Shown here piece by piece: positions 46,585 through 55,314 of a DNA stretch of 64,000 nt. The notes beneath the pieces were generated by a model, which saw only the letters and a program-made list of their open reading frames with translations, made no database searches and was not told where the DNA came from. Where the stretch lies: assembly GCF_004211955.1 (NCBI RefSeq), contig NZ_RHJI01000005.1, positions 124,001 to 188,000 on the forward strand, written 5' to 3'. Numbering within the stretch: the stretch's first letter is position 1; each line of letters opens with the position of its first letter. Made by a program: the position numbers and the translations under genes. Source of the DNA: Escherichia sp. E1V33. Lineage in GTDB: Bacteria; Pseudomonadota; Gammaproteobacteria; Enterobacterales; Enterobacteriaceae.

Positions 46585-49175
46585 ATCGCATCCATTCGTG
46601 TAATTGGTGCTTTCATTTGCTGTTCAGTGAGTTGATAGTTAATCCGACACGCTTGTTCGGCCGCACGCCCCCAGCGTACGGTTATTGAGCCCTGCATGGG
46701 TAACCCAGCCATATAAAGCGAACCATCATCATCAATAATGCCGTTATTGGTCTGCTCGCCATCAAGCGTCGCCATTGAACCAAACCGCAGTGGCTTGCCC
46801 TGTTTTATTGTTTTGAGTAATACCCTGGCGCCGGTATGCGCTTTAAATTGCGCCATCACTAACGCACCTTTGGTAGGAACAACGTCCACTACTGCGTTTT
46901 CAACATCTACATTACGTTTCAACGATGCTGCATCCAGTGCGATGCGGTTTTCCCGGTAAGATGTGGCATAGGGAAGGATGGTATATCCACGCCAGTCAGT
47001 TTTTATCCCGGTATTGTTTTCCACCCGGGTATTTTCTGCCCCCGGCGCAGCAATCAGGACATTAGTTTCACCCAGAGACTGCCCCAGCGTAATACCGTGT
47101 GAATGGGCAACTAAGCTGCCTGAAAGGGCGTAATTAAACTGCTGTTGTCTGGCATTATCGCTATAGTTGTAACCCAATCGGGCATCGCCAAACGCGCCTT
47201 TGTAATCCATGCTGGCGCTACCATTTGCTGTTTTACCTGCACTGGCATAACCCTGTTGCAGGCTGTAACTTAAGTTACCGTCATCCAATAACGTCCCCGT
47301 CACGCCCATGTTTTGCGTTGCGTGACCTTTATTATCGATACTGGTATTTGAGGTCATCCAGGCATAATTTCGTTTCGCGGTAGAGCTATCCTGGCTTTGT
47401 GGCAGCCACAAGTTGAAGGGCAACGAGACATTCAGCGCAAAAACCTGGTCGGCATTGGGCTGACCACGAGATTTACTGTAGTTCCATGACAATCCCAGCG
47501 AAATGTCTTTAACCTGAGTGTTATAGCCAAATTGTAGTAATCGATCTTGTTGATTTGTATGCCAGTAAGTTTGCTGACTACCACTCAAATAAAAGGAGCC
47601 ATAGTTCCCCAGTTGCTGGGATATATTGATCTGCAGACGCCCCCGTTTGGTGTAATACAGGTTGTAGTATCGCGACCACAGAGGCGTATCTTCATCATCG
47701 TCATCATTGAATTCATAGCCGTCCATGTGCTGGTACATAGTGTCTGAGAGCGTGTAGAATCCCGCGGTTGAATAGCGATACCCCATCAACTGAAAGTTAG
47801 TACCAAGTTGATTGAGCGTTTTTGCATAAAGAAAACGGTATGACTGCCCTGTATGTTCGCTCTTGTCGGCCAGCGTACTTTTCGCTTCAGTGGCATCAAC
47901 CGAAATTGCCCCCATATCGCCGAGATTGAACCCCATACCAAACATGGCGGCACGATAATAATCAGCATATTGCCCACCACCATACCAGGTAACGCCCCAT
48001 GGACCGCCCCACTGCAGAGTGACCTGAGCAAACTTTTTTTCAAGCTGATCGTCACTGTTGGCCCGATACTTAGCCAGCGTCACTGCATATTTGAGACGCC
48101 CCTGGCGCTGAAGTAACGGCACGCTGGAAAAAGGAACGGTATAGCTGTTGATGCTGCCATCAGCTTCTTTGATTTCGATCTGTAAATCGCCGCTTGATGA
48201 CGTGGAATAAAGATCGCTGATTTCGAAAGCACCCGGAGCCACGTAGGTTTGGTAAACCGTGTTGCCATTTTGCTTAACCGTAACTTGTGCATTACTTTTC
48301 GCAATCCCCCGAACCACCGGCGCAAAGCCTTTCAAACTGTCTGGTAACATGTTGTCATCTGATGCCAGTTGAATGCCGCGAAAAGTCACACTGTCAAAAA
48401 AATCACCTGCTGTGTAATCGTCGCCAACGGTAAGTTCACTTTTTAAGGGGATCACCGCCCGCTGCATATAACTGCTAATGTTATTCCACTCGGCAGCCTG
48501 ATCATTACTTCGACTCCATGTCGAATTATTACGTAAACGCCATGGCCCTAAATTCACGCCACCGGTTAAATTAAGAAAATAGCTGCTGCCATTGTCACTG
48601 TCGGTACTGCTACGAATACTGTTAGCTCCGCTGAATGAGTAACCCAGAAGTAAAGCATTGATCCCTTCATCCCAGCGTTCAGGAGGTACATAACCACGCG
48701 CATTACTCTTGATAGCAATTTGCGGAACAGAGATTTCCAGACGAAGTTTGTTAAGGTCAAAATTCACACGCGCATCGGGGATAATTTCTGTTAACGGTGC
48801 ACAGGCTTGCTTATCCAGTTGTTTAAACGCCGGAAACGCGGAAATGTTAACCCCCATCGCCTCCAGGTTATCTGACGTCAGACACGCAACAACGCCTTTC
48901 TCTGGCGTCAGCTCAACAAAATTGATATTTCGGGTATCAATGATGGTTTGATTCAGAGCGATATCAACACGATAAACGCCAGGAGTGATTTTTTGCCCTT
49001 TTTCGAAGCGCGATAAATCAGCCACCATTGAAGGATCATCTTTAAAAAAAGCAGGATCGAACCAGGTTTCAGCCCGTGCATTGAATGCCGTCGACGCAAA
49101 CACCACCAGGCCACCGATAAATGATGGCACGCCACGCAGAAGTAGCGGACGGTGTTGTCGATGATATCTTTGCAT
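46575..49175 (-). CDS. elfC: ElfC (YcbS), outer-membrane fimbrial usher
   Basis: The 866-residue usher secretes and assembles pilins through the outer membrane. After the signal peptide comes the N-terminal chaperone-binding domain ([23 protein letters not shown]), the 24-strand barrel with an inserted plug (near [25 protein letters not shown]) and C-terminal domains ending ITRMDAICQ with a terminal cysteine pair. A start at 49184 (GTG) would add three residues. It diverges from K-12 at many exposed positions. Confidence 0.95.
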   Translation of the reverse strand: MQRYHRQHRPLLLRGVPSFIGGLVVFASTAFNARAETWFDPAFFKDDPSMVADLSRFEKGQKITPGVYRVDIALNQTIIDTRNINFVELTPEKGVVACLTSDNLEAMGVNISAFPAFKQLDKQACAPLTEIIPDARVNFDLNKLRLEISVPQIAIKSNARGYVPPERWDEGINALLLGYSFSGANSIRSSTDSDNGSSYFLNLTGGVNLGPWRLRNNSTWSRSNDQAAEWNNISSYMQRAVIPLKSELTVGDDYTAGDFFDSVTFRGIQLASDDNMLPDSLKGFAPVVRGIAKSNAQVTVKQNGNTVYQTYVAPGAFEISDLYSTSSSGDLQIEIKEADGSINSYTVPFSSVPLLQRQGRLKYAVTLAKYRANSDDQLEKKFAQVTLQWGGPWGVTWYGGGQYADYYRAAMFGMGFNLGDMGAISVDATEAKSTLADKSEHTGQSYRFLYAKTLNQLGTNFQLMGYRYSTAGFYTLSDTMYQHMDGYEFNDDDDEDTPLWSRYYNLYYTKRGRLQINISQQLGNYGSFYLSGSQQTYWHTNQQDRLLQFGYNTQVKDISLGLSWNYSKSRGQPNADQVFALNVSLPFNLWLPQSQDSSTAKRNYAWMTSNTSIDNKGHATQNMGVTGTLLDDGNLSYSLQQGYASAGKTANGSASMDYKGAFGDARLGYNYSDNARQQQFNYALSGSLVAHSHGITLGQSLGETNVLIAAPGAENTRVENNTGIKTDWRGYTILPYATSYRENRIALDAASLKRNVDVENAVVDVVPTKGALVMAQFKAHTGARVLLKTIKQGKPLRFGSMATLDGEQTNNGIIDDDGSLYMAGLPMQGSITVRWGRAAEQACRINYQLTEQQMKAPITRMDAICQ

Positions 49176-49199
49176 CTCATTCACTTAACGGAAAACAGC

Positions 49200-49901
49200 T
49201 TACAACTTACAGCTGAGCTGCGGTGTTTCAGCCCCGTAATCATTGATTGTGCGATATGTTACACCGTTGCTTTTTGCCCCCTTTGGCAGAGAAAACTGAT
49301 ATTTATCGAAGGGGGAAATCATCTGATTTTTAACTAATTTCCCACCTATTTTCAGGTCTGTTAGGGTAATGAAATAAGGCGTTGGATTATTGACCGTAAC
49401 CGTGTCGACTGACGAGGAACAACGCAGTTTCGCTGGAGCCTCACTGCTGGAATACGATAAACCTTTTGGTCGCCAGAACAGTTTTATGACACTTTGTGTG
49501 GCAATTTTCAGGCTATTGCCCTCTTCCTGCTTTTTGGTCGCAGGGACGGCACGTACGCTCGCATAGAACAGAGTTTCTCGATCTTTCGCCAGCGGTGCAC
49601 CGACATACATAATGCGCAATAAGTTCTCATTCGTGGGATTCAGAACAAAAAGCGGCGGTGTCACAATAAAATCCGCTGATTTTTTATTATCTGGCGTCAT
49701 AACCCATGACTGAATAAGAAAAGGCACATCAGGGCTGGTATTACGCACCCCCAGAGAAATTTGCTCATCATTTTCAGAATAAACAAGACGTGTAGCCGCA
49801 AGTCCTACGCCCCCTTTACTGGCCCCCCAGGAGGAAGACATGCTTAGTAATATTGCCGTTAAACTTACGGTCACAATTCCTTTTGCTATGCAAGTTTTCA
49901 T
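49200..49901 (-). CDS. elfD: ElfD (YcbR), periplasmic fimbrial chaperone
   Basis: This 233-residue PapD-like chaperone has a signal peptide (about 1-27) and the family patterns GVGLAATRLVYSENDEQISLGVRNTS and VIKLFWRPKGL. The Arg and Lys residues that cap bound subunits in PapD chaperones are present (ATRLVY and SVIKLF). It is encoded between the major pilin and usher, the standard chaperone-usher order. Confidence 0.94.
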   Translation of the reverse strand: MKTCIAKGIVTVSLTAILLSMSSSWGASKGGVGLAATRLVYSENDEQISLGVRNTSPDVPFLIQSWVMTPDNKKSADFIVTPPLFVLNPTNENLLRIMYVGAPLAKDRETLFYASVRAVPATKKQEEGNSLKIATQSVIKLFWRPKGLSYSSSEAPAKLRCSSSVDTVTVNNPTPYFITLTDLKIGGKLVKNQMISPFDKYQFSLPKGAKSNGVTYRTINDYGAETPQLSCKL

Positions 49902-49987
49902 AAATAGTTACTCTTATAAAAATGTGAATATCCCCATCAGTAATATATAGATGGGGATAATATTAATGAAACAGCTATTAACGATTA

Positions 49988-50527
49988 TTAATAATAGTTA
50001 ATATGGAAATTCGTCACTGCGTTGACATTACCTGAAGTCGCTTTACCCGTCGCCACATAGTCAACCTTAAAGGTCAGCGTTTGTGAACCATCCTGCAGTT
50101 GAATGTATCCAGTTTCAGTCCCAGGAGTGAGGGTCGTTGAACCATCCGGCATATACATTTGCAGTGCAACATTGGTTGCTGCATCTGTTGTCGCCTGATT
50201 AGCGAATGCAGTGATGATACCGATATCAGCATCACCATCAAAGGTAAAGGCTGCATTTTTCGTCACAGTAATATCACAATCTTCTAGTTCAATAGGTACC
50301 GCAGTTTGTACGCCGGAAACCTCACCACTGGTTTGTAATTTTGTCGCACTCACATCGGGTAAAGTAACCGTCGAATCTTTAGTTGCCGCTACCAGAGTAC
50401 AGGCAGGAGCAATGACTTTACCATTAAACGTAACGGAGCCGTCCGTGGTGGCATTATCATCAGCAGCCATCACGCTGGAAGACGCAAACGCCACTGTGAA
50501 TAGCGTCATTAATACACTCTTTTTCAT
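49988..50527 (-). CDS. elfA: ElfA (YcbQ), major fimbrial subunit
   Basis: ElfA is a 179-residue pilin with a signal peptide (MKKSVLMTLFTVAFASSSVMA). The mature domain begins with DDNATTDGSVTFNGKVIAPACTLV. Two cysteines (PACTL, LEDCDI) form the disulfide and the end NAVTNFHINYY is the donor strand. An in-frame extension upstream is outside the signal peptide and rejected. It is the first gene of elfADCG-ycbUVF. Confidence 0.94.
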   Translation of the reverse strand: MKKSVLMTLFTVAFASSSVMAADDNATTDGSVTFNGKVIAPACTLVAATKDSTVTLPDVSATKLQTSGEVSGVQTAVPIELEDCDITVTKNAAFTFDGDADIGIITAFANQATTDAATNVALQMYMPDGSTTLTPGTETGYIQLQDGSQTLTFKVDYVATGKATSGNVNAVTNFHINYY

Positions 50528-50881
50528 AGTTATCATCCTGATTTTCGTAAATATGATAATGCCGGTGCATGACATTAATTTAAATAATACCAACAAATAA
50601 CCGCCATTTAAAATAATCAAAATTAATGTGAGAGTTTACAAATCATTAATTAATAGATTTCATGAATGATATTTTATGTCTATTGTTGACAACACATTGA
50701 TCTCACATGATGTGAAACACTAATAAATAAATTAACGTGATATTTAAAGATCATTCCTTAGTGCATTTTCAGATAATCATACACAAAAATTATATTTGGC
50801 ATTTGACTAACTCTCCGACAGACTGGCACCAATTGTTATCAATGTTAACGAAATAAGAACAATTGGTTATAAGGAGAGAGT
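50528..50881. promoter_or_regulatory. Divergent AT-rich control region of elfA and ssuE
   Basis: This 354-bp stretch carries the promoters of the fimbrial operon (leftward) and ssu operon (rightward). It is markedly AT-rich, which suits H-NS silencing of the elf operon. Near ssuE an inverted repeat is annotated separately. In E. coli ssu transcription needs Cbl; I could not mark its site securely. No gene is seen. Confidence 0.6.
50828..50867 (+). promoter_or_regulatory. Inverted repeat immediately upstream of ssuE
   Basis: ACCAATTGTT (50828-50837) and AACAATTGGT (50858-50867) are perfectly complementary across 20 bp. The right arm ends four bases before the AAGGAGAG ribosome-binding site, so the pair could be an operator or a leader stem near the ssuE start. 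Confidence 0.55.
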
Positions 50882-51457
50882 ATGCGTGTCATCACCCTGG
50901 CAGGAAGTCCTCGCTTTCCTTCTCGCTCAAGTTCCTTACTGGAATATGCTCGAGAAAAACTAAATGGCCTGGATGTAGAGGTTTATCACTGGAATCTGCA
51001 AAACTTCGCCCCGGAAGATTTGCTCTATGCCCGCTTCGACAGTCCGGCGCTGAAAACCTTCACCGAACAGCTACAAGAGGCCGATGGGCTGATTGTCGCT
51101 ACACCAGTCTATAAAGCCGCCTATTCGGGCGCGCTGAAAACCCTGCTCGACCTGCTGCCAGAGCGCGCTTTGCAAGGCAAAGTGGTACTGCCGCTGGCGA
51201 CGGGCGGCACGGTGGCCCATCTGCTGGCGGTCGATTACGCCCTTAAACCGGTTTTAAGCGCACTGAAAGCCCAAGAGATCCTGCACGGCGTGTTTGCCGA
51301 TGACTCGCAGGTGATTGATTACCACCACAAGCCACAGTTCACGCCGAATCTGCAAACCCGTCTTGATACCGCGCTTGAAACTTTCTGGCAGGCATTGCAC
51401 CGCCGCGATGTTCAGGTTCCCGATCTTCTGTCTCTGCGAGGTAATGCCCATGCGTAA
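50882..51457 (+). CDS. ssuE: NADPH-dependent FMN reductase SsuE
   Basis: SsuE (191 residues) makes FMNH2 for the monooxygenase SsuD. The flavodoxin-like fold begins MRVITLAGSPRFPSRSSSLLEYA with the phosphate loop, and TPVYKAAYSGALKTLLDLLPE holds the extra pi-helix tyrosine region of this family. A strong AAGGAGAG ribosome-binding site precedes it. First gene of ssuEADCB; overlaps ssuA by eight bases. Confidence 0.97.
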   Translation: MRVITLAGSPRFPSRSSSLLEYAREKLNGLDVEVYHWNLQNFAPEDLLYARFDSPALKTFTEQLQEADGLIVATPVYKAAYSGALKTLLDLLPERALQGKVVLPLATGGTVAHLLAVDYALKPVLSALKAQEILHGVFADDSQVIDYHHKPQFTPNLQTRLDTALETFWQALHRRDVQVPDLLSLRGNAHA

Positions 51458-52409
51458 CATCATTAAACTGGCGTTAGTAGGATTACTTAGCGTCTCTACA
51501 CTTGCGATTGCTGCAAAGTCGTCTCCAGAAGCGTTACGTATTGGCTACCAGAAAGGCAGCATTGGTATGGTGTTGGCAAAAAGCCACCAGCTACTGGAAA
51601 AACGCTATCCGCAAACAAAAATTTCATGGGTAGAATTCCCTGCTGGCCCGCAGATGCTGGAGGCACTGAACGTCGGTAGTATCGATCTGGGCAGTACGGG
51701 AGATATTCCGCCAATTTTTGCTCAAGCCGCCGGGGCTGATTTGGTGTACGTGGGCGTCGAGCCACCGAAGCCAAAAGCCGAAGTGATTCTGGTACCAGAA
51801 AACAGCCCAATCAAAACCGTAGCCGACCTTAAAGGTCACAAAGTTGCCTTTCAGAAAGGTTCCAGCTCGCACAACCTTCTGCTACGTGCGCTGCGCCAGG
51901 CCGGACTTAATTTTACCGATATCCAACCCACTTACCTGACGCCCGCCGATGCCCGCGCCGCATTCCAGCAAGGTAACGTCGATGCCTGGGCTATCTGGGA
52001 TCCCTACTACTCCGCTGCATTGCTACAGGGCGGAGTGAGGGTGCTGAAAGACGGCACCGATCTCAATCAAACCGGATCGTTTTATCTGGCAGCCCGTCCC
52101 TATGCAGAAAAAAACGGCGCATTTATTCAGGGTGTGCTGACAACCTTTAGCGAAGCCGATGCGTTAACCCGCAGTCAGCGGGAGCAAAGCATCGCTTTAC
52201 TGGCAAAAACGATGGGCTTACCGGCACCGGTGATTGCCTCTTATTTAGATCATCGTCCCCCTACCACTATAAAACCGGTGAGCGCTGAAGTTGCCGCCTT
52301 ACAACAGCAAACGGCAGATCTGTTTTATGAAAACCGTCTGGTTCCGAAAAAAGTCGATATTCGCCAGCGCATCTGGCTGCCCACTCAACTGGAAGGAAAA
52401 CAATTATGA
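51450..52409 (+). CDS. ssuA: Aliphatic sulfonate-binding periplasmic protein SsuA
   Basis: SsuA (319 residues) is the ABC-transporter binding protein for alkanesulfonates. It has a signal peptide ([22 protein letters not shown]) and the NMT1/SsuA-like periplasmic fold, with [17 protein letters not shown], the [25 protein letters not shown] motif and [14 protein letters not shown]. The start inside ssuE gives K-12 length. Its stop overlaps ssuD. Confidence 0.97.
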   Translation: MRNIIKLALVGLLSVSTLAIAAKSSPEALRIGYQKGSIGMVLAKSHQLLEKRYPQTKISWVEFPAGPQMLEALNVGSIDLGSTGDIPPIFAQAAGADLVYVGVEPPKPKAEVILVPENSPIKTVADLKGHKVAFQKGSSSHNLLLRALRQAGLNFTDIQPTYLTPADARAAFQQGNVDAWAIWDPYYSAALLQGGVRVLKDGTDLNQTGSFYLAARPYAEKNGAFIQGVLTTFSEADALTRSQREQSIALLAKTMGLPAPVIASYLDHRPPTTIKPVSAEVAALQQQTADLFYENRLVPKKVDIRQRIWLPTQLEGKQL

Positions 52410-53551
52410 GTCTGAATATGTTCTGGTTTTTACCGACCCATGGAGACGGTCGTTATCTGGGAACGGAAGAAGGTTCACGCCCGGTTGATCACGGTTATCT
52501 GCAACAAATTGCGCAAGCGGCGGATCGTCTGGGCTTTACCGGCGTGCTGATCCCAACGGGGCGTTCGTGCGAAGATGCGTGGCTGGTGGCGGCGTCGATG
52601 ATCCCGGTGACGCAGCGGCTGAAGTTTCTTGTCGCCCTGCGCCCTAGCGTAACCTCACCTACCGTTGCCGCCCGCCAGGCCGCCACGCTTGACCGTCTCT
52701 CTAATGGACGTGCGTTGTTTAACCTGGTCACAGGCAGCGCTCCACAAGAACTGGCAGGCGACGGCGTGTTCCTTGATCATAGCGAGCGCTACGAAGCCTC
52801 GGCGGAATTTACCCAGGTCTGGCGGCGTTTATTGCTGGGCGAAACCGTCGATTTCAACGGTAAACATATTCATGTACGCGGAGCCAAACTGCTCTTCCCG
52901 CCGATTCAACAGCCTTATCCTCCGCTTTACTTTGGCGGATCTTCAGACGTCGCCCAGGAGCTGGCGGCAGAACAAGTTGATCTCTACCTCACCTGGGGCG
53001 AACCGCCAGAACTGGTTAAAGAGAAAATCGAACAAGTGCGGGCGAAAGCTGCCGCGCATGGACGCAAAATTCGTTTCGGTATTCGCCTGCATGTGATTGT
53101 GCGCGAAACCAACGATGAAGCGTGGCAGGCCGCCGAACGGTTAATCTCCCATCTTGATGATGACACCATCGCCAGAGCTCAAGCCGCTTTTGCACGGACG
53201 GATTCCGTGGGGCAACAGCGAATGGCAGCGCTGCATAATGGTAAGCGCGACAATCTGGAGATCAGCCCCAATTTATGGGCGGGCGTTGGTTTAGTACGCG
53301 GCGGTGCCGGGACGGCGCTGGTGGGCGATGGTCCTACGGTCGCCGCGCGAATCAACGAATACGCTGCACTTGGCATCGATAGCTTTGTCCTTTCGGGCTA
53401 TCCACATCTGGAAGAAGCGTATCGGGTCGGCGAGTTACTGTTCCCACATCTGGATGTCGCCATCCCGGAAATTCCCCAGCCGCAGCCGCTGAATCTGCAA
53501 GGTGAAGCGGTGGCGAATGAGTTCATCCCACGTAAAGTCGCGCAAAGCTAA
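52406..53551 (+). CDS. ssuD: FMNH2-dependent alkanesulfonate monooxygenase SsuD
   Basis: SsuD (381 residues) cleaves C1-C10+ alkanesulfonates to aldehyde and sulfite with O2 and FMNH2 from SsuE. It has the bacterial luciferase-like TIM barrel with [36 protein letters not shown] and FNLVTGSAP. The mobile lid containing the conserved Arg ([16 protein letters not shown]) is intact. ATG overlaps the ssuA stop by four bases. Confidence 0.97.
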   Translation: MSLNMFWFLPTHGDGRYLGTEEGSRPVDHGYLQQIAQAADRLGFTGVLIPTGRSCEDAWLVAASMIPVTQRLKFLVALRPSVTSPTVAARQAATLDRLSNGRALFNLVTGSAPQELAGDGVFLDHSERYEASAEFTQVWRRLLLGETVDFNGKHIHVRGAKLLFPPIQQPYPPLYFGGSSDVAQELAAEQVDLYLTWGEPPELVKEKIEQVRAKAAAHGRKIRFGIRLHVIVRETNDEAWQAAERLISHLDDDTIARAQAAFARTDSVGQQRMAALHNGKRDNLEISPNLWAGVGLVRGGAGTALVGDGPTVAARINEYAALGIDSFVLSGYPHLEEAYRVGELLFPHLDVAIPEIPQPQPLNLQGEAVANEFIPRKVAQS

Positions 53552-53562
53552 GGTATAAGATG

Positions 53563-54354
53563 ATGGCAACGCCAGTGAAGAAGTGGTTATTGCGCGTTGC
53601 CCCCTGGTTTTTACCGGTGGGCATCGTGGCGGTGTGGCAACTGGCCTCCTCGGTTGGCTGGTTGTCGATGCGTATTTTGCCCTCTCCGGAAGGAGTGGTG
53701 ACGGCGTTCTGGACGCTCTCCGCCAGCGGCGAACTATGGCAACATCTGGCGATCAGTTCCTGGCGGGCGCTGATTGGCTTTTCAATTGGCGGATCGCTGG
53801 GCTTGATTCTGGGACTGATTAGCGGACTGTCGCGCTGGGGTGAGCGGCTGCTGGATACCTCAATTCAGATGTTGCGCAACGTGCCGCATCTGGCGCTGAT
53901 CCCGCTGGTGATTTTGTGGTTTGGCATTGATGAATCCGCAAAAATCTTTCTGGTGGCGCTCGGTACGCTGTTCCCCATTTATATCAACACCTGGCACGGC
54001 ATCCGTAATATCGATCGCGGGCTGGTGGAAATGGCGCGTAGCTATGGCTTATCAGGCTTACCACTGTTTATCCATGTGATCCTGCCTGGTGCCCTGCCCT
54101 CAATTATGGTCGGCGTACGTTTTGCGTTGGGCCTGATGTGGCTGACGCTGATTGTTGCCGAAACCATTTCTGCCAATTCCGGCATTGGTTATCTGGCGAT
54201 GAATGCGCGGGAGTTTTTGCAAACGGACGTGGTGGTGGTCGCCATTATTCTTTACGCCCTGCTCGGCAAACTTGCTGATGTCAGCGCGCAGCTGTTAGAG
54301 CGCCTCTGGTTGCGCTGGAACCCGGCTTATCATTTGAAGGAGGCCACGGTATGA
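53563..54354 (+). CDS. ssuC: Aliphatic sulfonate ABC transporter permease SsuC
   Basis: SsuC (263 residues) is a BPD-type inner-membrane permease with about six helices. The EAA loop, which contacts SsuB, reads [30 protein letters not shown]. Two ATGs stand in tandem at 53560 and 53563; the second matches the K-12 protein. Its last four bases overlap ssuB. Confidence 0.96.
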   Translation: MATPVKKWLLRVAPWFLPVGIVAVWQLASSVGWLSMRILPSPEGVVTAFWTLSASGELWQHLAISSWRALIGFSIGGSLGLILGLISGLSRWGERLLDTSIQMLRNVPHLALIPLVILWFGIDESAKIFLVALGTLFPIYINTWHGIRNIDRGLVEMARSYGLSGLPLFIHVILPGALPSIMVGVRFALGLMWLTLIVAETISANSGIGYLAMNAREFLQTDVVVVAIILYALLGKLADVSAQLLERLWLRWNPAYHLKEATV

Positions 54355-55118
54355 ATACTGCTCGTCTGAACCAGGGCACACCGTTGTTGCTCAATGCAGT
54401 AAGCAAACATTACGCGGAAAATATCGTGCTGAACCAACTGGATTTGCATATTCCTGCAGGTCAGTTTGTAGCGGTGGTAGGCCGCAGCGGCGGTGGTAAA
54501 AGTACCCTATTGCGCCTGCTGGCTGGGCTGGAAACGCCAACCGCAGGCGATGTGTTAGCGGGCACCACACCGCTGGCTGAGATTCAGGACGATACGCGAA
54601 TGATGTTTCAGGATGCGCGTCTGCTGCCGTGGAAATCGGTGATTGATAACGTTGGGTTAGGTCTTAAAGGCCAGTGGCGCGATGCCGCGCGTCGGGCACT
54701 GGCTGCGGTAGGACTGGAGAATCGCGCCGGGGAATGGCCTGCTGCGCTTTCTGGCGGGCAGAAACAACGTGTGGCGCTGGCTAGGGCGCTGATTCATCGA
54801 CCTGGTTTATTGTTGCTTGATGAACCACTCGGGGCGCTGGACGCCTTAACGCGGCTGGAGATGCAGGATTTGATTGTGTCACTTTGGCAGGAGCACGGCT
54901 TTACCGTTTTGCTGGTGACGCATGATGTGAGCGAAGCGGTGGCGATGGCTGACCGGGTGCTGTTGATTGAAGAGGGAAAAATTGGTCTGGATTTGACGGT
55001 GGATATTCCTCGTCCGCGCCGATTAGGGTCGGTAAGATTAGCGGAGCTGGAAGCGGAAGTATTGCAGCGAGTGATGCAGCGTGGGCATTCTGAACAACCA
55101 ATTCGGCGTCATGGTTAA
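54351..55118 (+). CDS. ssuB: Aliphatic sulfonate ABC transporter ATPase SsuB
   Basis: SsuB (255 residues) powers sulfonate import. Walker A is GRSGGGKST, the Q loop [11 protein letters not shown], the signature LSGGQKQR and Walker [14 protein letters not shown], with the switch His in [10 protein letters not shown]. It is the final gene of the operon and is followed three bases later by a BIME. Confidence 0.97.
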   Translation: MNTARLNQGTPLLLNAVSKHYAENIVLNQLDLHIPAGQFVAVVGRSGGGKSTLLRLLAGLETPTAGDVLAGTTPLAEIQDDTRMMFQDARLLPWKSVIDNVGLGLKGQWRDAARRALAAVGLENRAGEWPAALSGGQKQRVALARALIHRPGLLLLDEPLGALDALTRLEMQDLIVSLWQEHGFTVLLVTHDVSEAVAMADRVLLIEEGKIGLDLTVDIPRPRRLGSVRLAELEAEVLQRVMQRGHSEQPIRRHG

Positions 55119-55120
55119 TA

Positions 55121-55307
55121 TGCCGGATGCGGCGCACAAGACCAGCATTTTCAACGGACTTGTAGGCCTGATAAGACGCGTCAAGCGTCGCATCAGGCAG
55201 TTGGGCACGGCTGCCGGATGCGGCGTAAACGCCTTATCCGACCTACAAAACCAGCATTTTCAACGGATTGTAGGCCTGATAAGACGCGTCAGCGTCGCAT
55301 CAGGCAT
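55121..55307. repeat. BIME with a near-identical ~57-bp duplication between ssuB and pepN
   Basis: Four REP units are arranged as 55121-55136 (partial), 55160-55199, 55208-55247 and 55266-55306. The segment from ACCAGCATTTTCAACGGA to the end of the following REP occurs twice (55141-55199 and 55250-55306) with only two single-base length differences. It separates convergent ssuB and pepN and can serve as a processing or termination barrier. Confidence 0.9.
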
Positions 55308-55314
55308 GTTTGTA

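Noticed and set aside
55121-55307. Regularly spaced repeats that might suggest a CRISPR array
   Set aside because: The units are palindromic REP elements in alternating orientation with related linkers, not identical direct repeats with unique spacers, and no cas genes are nearby.
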